Under the pieces are notes generated by a model. That model had not been told where the DNA came from and did not search any database. It saw only the letters and a program-made list of their open reading frames with translations. Both the position numbers and the translations under genes were made by a program. A stretch of 56,216 nt of DNA, from positions 1 through 56,216 of the forward strand of contig CANQEH010000019.1 in NCBI GenBank assembly GCA_947594835.1. Direction: 5' to 3'. The DNA is from an uncultured Acetatifactor sp. GTDB lineage: Bacteria > Bacillota > Clostridia > Lachnospirales > Lachnospiraceae. This document shows positions 54,811 to 56,216 of this stretch, piece after piece; the first letter of the stretch is position 1, and each line of letters begins with the position of its first letter.

Positions 54811-54982
54811 ATCTTAGTATAACCTCGTTTTTCCTTGTATTTACCAGGGTTCCAGCCATTTTCCCTTAGAACCCTATCTCGGTATATCTTACCATATTTT
54901 CCCCCATCTTGGTAGGCAAAAGAGGTACAAATGGAAGTAAAATTTACCACGTGTACTTCTCCCCTTTTCCCACCGACTTCTT
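54811..54982. other. Intergenic between phosphatase and integrase remnant
   Basis: AT-rich, no gene. It contains an inverted pair GGGTTC/GAACCC at 54848-54875 and the repeated word TACC. An integrase attachment site would be expected near here, but I cannot identify one. Confidence 0.4.
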
Positions 54983-56154
54983 TTAAACTCCGTTCACTCT
55001 TTTTAATTCCCGCTTGGCATACTCCATGTCCACCAATGCCATCTCCTTCTTTAACTGCTCCCTCGCCTTCAGTTGCTCCAGTTCGTCCTTGGCGTCTTCT
55101 AATTTAAGGTGCGTATATATGTTTAGGGTAGTTGCGATATCTGCGTGCCCCATGAGATATTGCAGGGTTTTCACTGCAATTCCCGACTTTGCCATATTGG
55201 TATAATAGGTATGCCTGCATATATGGGGTGTTATCTTTGGCAGTTCCACCTTGAAAGTTTTATTGTACTTCTCAACGGAATGCTGGAACTTCTTTTCCCA
55301 CTGATATGCTAACATCGGTTTCCCTCTGTCATCCAAAAACAGAAAGCCGCTGACGCCATCTATCATCCGTTCCACCTTGGTTTTTTTCCTGCTTGAAACA
55401 ACACGCTTAAATGCTTCATACACCTCGTCGCTCATTGGAAGTACCCTTGTCCCTGCTGTTGTCTTAGTCTGCTAAATATACGCTTTCTTTCCCCCTGTAT
55501 ATTGCAACTGTTTATTGATATCCATTGTCCGCTCCTGTAAATCTATGTCGCGGACTGTCAGACCGCATAGCTCAGATATACGCAGGCCTGTTTTGAAAAG
55601 GATAAACATTCCATCATAAAACTGGCTGAAATATTCATCCTCTCTGATGAATTTCAGAAAATCCCTCTCCTGTTTTGCCGTCAATGCGTCACGCTTGACG
55701 GAATCATCTATCAGCACCTTGGCCAGTTCAAAATCAAACGGGTTTTTGCGGAGTAAATCATCTTCCACAGCCATGGCAAAGGCAGGTCTTACCACGCCGC
55801 GAATACTGTGTATGGAAGAATAACTGCGTCCGCCATCCTGCAACCCTATCAGCCACCTTTTTGCATCGGATGTCTTTATGTCCGCAATCTTCTTTTCCCA
55901 AAGGCATCTTCCTTTAACACATTGACTACCGTCCTGTATCCTGCTCTTGTTGTCGGACGCACCTTTGTTTTCAAACCGATATAGTGTTCCACCAATTCAA
56001 GCACAGTTACACCGCCAGCTTTGTAGGAAATGCCGTCTCTCAAATCTTTTTCTATCAGCTTTTCTTTTTCTCTCAGTGACAGGTCAATCTTTTTCCCTGC
56101 CGGTGTTTTATCGTTACGCTCTAACTTCCAGCTGTAAATGAACTTGGATCTATA
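54983..56154 (-). pseudogene. int: Tn916-family tyrosine integrase, truncated, frameshifted and nonsense-mutated
   Basis: Reading the minus strand, YSWKLERNDKTPAGKK begins near 56136, the arm-binding and core domains follow, and the catalytic residues are present: Arg in TGLRISEL, HICRHTY, LMGH and Tyr in NIYTH. Two lesions break it: one A missing in the run at 55893-55896 (GGGAAAAG, where a KKKI reading needs five A) and an in-frame TAG at 55472-55474, after which the same frame continues QTKTTAGTRVLPM. The N-terminus is missing beyond about 56154. GC content is lower than the surroundings. It marks an old conjugative-transposon insertion. Confidence 0.85.
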
Positions 56155-56216
56155 CTAAATAAGTAGACACGATCATGCACTACCTGTTACAATAAATCAG
56201 ACACCAAAAAGGAGGC
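56155..56216 (+). mobile_element. Possible insertion-sequence end replacing the integrase N-terminus
   Basis: Integrase similarity stops at about 56154. The last bases end in AAAAAGGAGGC, a strong ribosome binding site for a plus-strand gene starting just outside the window. An inserted element with its transposase reading away is the simplest reading, but no terminal repeat can be verified. Confidence 0.35.

Noticed and set aside
54848..54875. Attachment site of the integrase
   Set aside because: The GGGTTC/GAACCC pair is short, and the second copy required for an att pair is not in the window.

Overview
The window is a piece of a Lachnospiraceae-type (Clostridia, Bacillota) chromosome, GC-rich for that family. 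The evidence is the 5' end of a 16S rRNA at the left edge, AGGAGG-type ribosome binding sites throughout, an archaeal-type AspRS, a ptb-buk butyrate operon, an FMN-riboswitch-controlled RibU, and a YtrA-type GntR/ABC operon with its known operator. No genus is claimed.

Layout. 1-712: 16S 5' end preceded by two tRNA-Ser genes with a strong promoter. 806-5077: Lpl/Ytc-type oligosaccharide ABC importer (binding lipoprotein, a zinc-ribbon permease, a second permease). 5090-12378: minus-strand housekeeping run with the t6A genes (tsaE, tsaB, tsaD), rimI, rnz, ispD, a trigger-factor-like lipoprotein and small unknowns. 12397-13474: ribU with FMN riboswitch. 13533-13661: a structured element bounded by a perfect 27-bp inverted repeat. 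13675-17356: heterodimeric ABC exporter. 17472-25509: tex, DUF5107/TPR protein and GH35 enzyme in one operon. 25612-29284: plus-strand small membrane protein, repeat-containing HExxH protein, aspS, DUF975 protein. 29241-34204: secA, prfB (programmed frameshift) and a GH28-like gene. 34379-36587: pectinesterase and an Rpn-like nuclease. 36962-40564: YtrA-type regulator with ABC pair. 40788-49607: galacturonate catabolism (GH28, sugar isomerase-like protein, uxaA, uxaB, LacI regulator, uxaC). 49608-52333: ptb, buk and an MBL-fold hydrolase. 52499-54810: SdpR/SdpI-like pair, HAD phosphatase, LMW phosphatase. 54983-56154: a decayed Tn916-family integrase cut off by what may be an insertion-sequence end.

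The common theme is intracellular pectin use. The importer, two GH28 proteins, a pectinesterase without signal peptide and the UxaC-UxaB-UxaA route would together take methylated oligogalacturonides to 2-keto-3-deoxygluconate. A LacI-family gene lies between uxaB and uxaC. Near-identical 14-bp palindromes (TGTAA-N4-TTNCA) occur on the uxaB promoter, on the regulator's own leader, and twice around the importer promoter 42 kb away, which suggests one regulon. The KDG kinase and aldolase are not in the window.

All calls come from reading the sequence and remembered family features. No database search was run. Start codons were chosen from Shine-Dalgarno spacing, overlaps and family N-termini.
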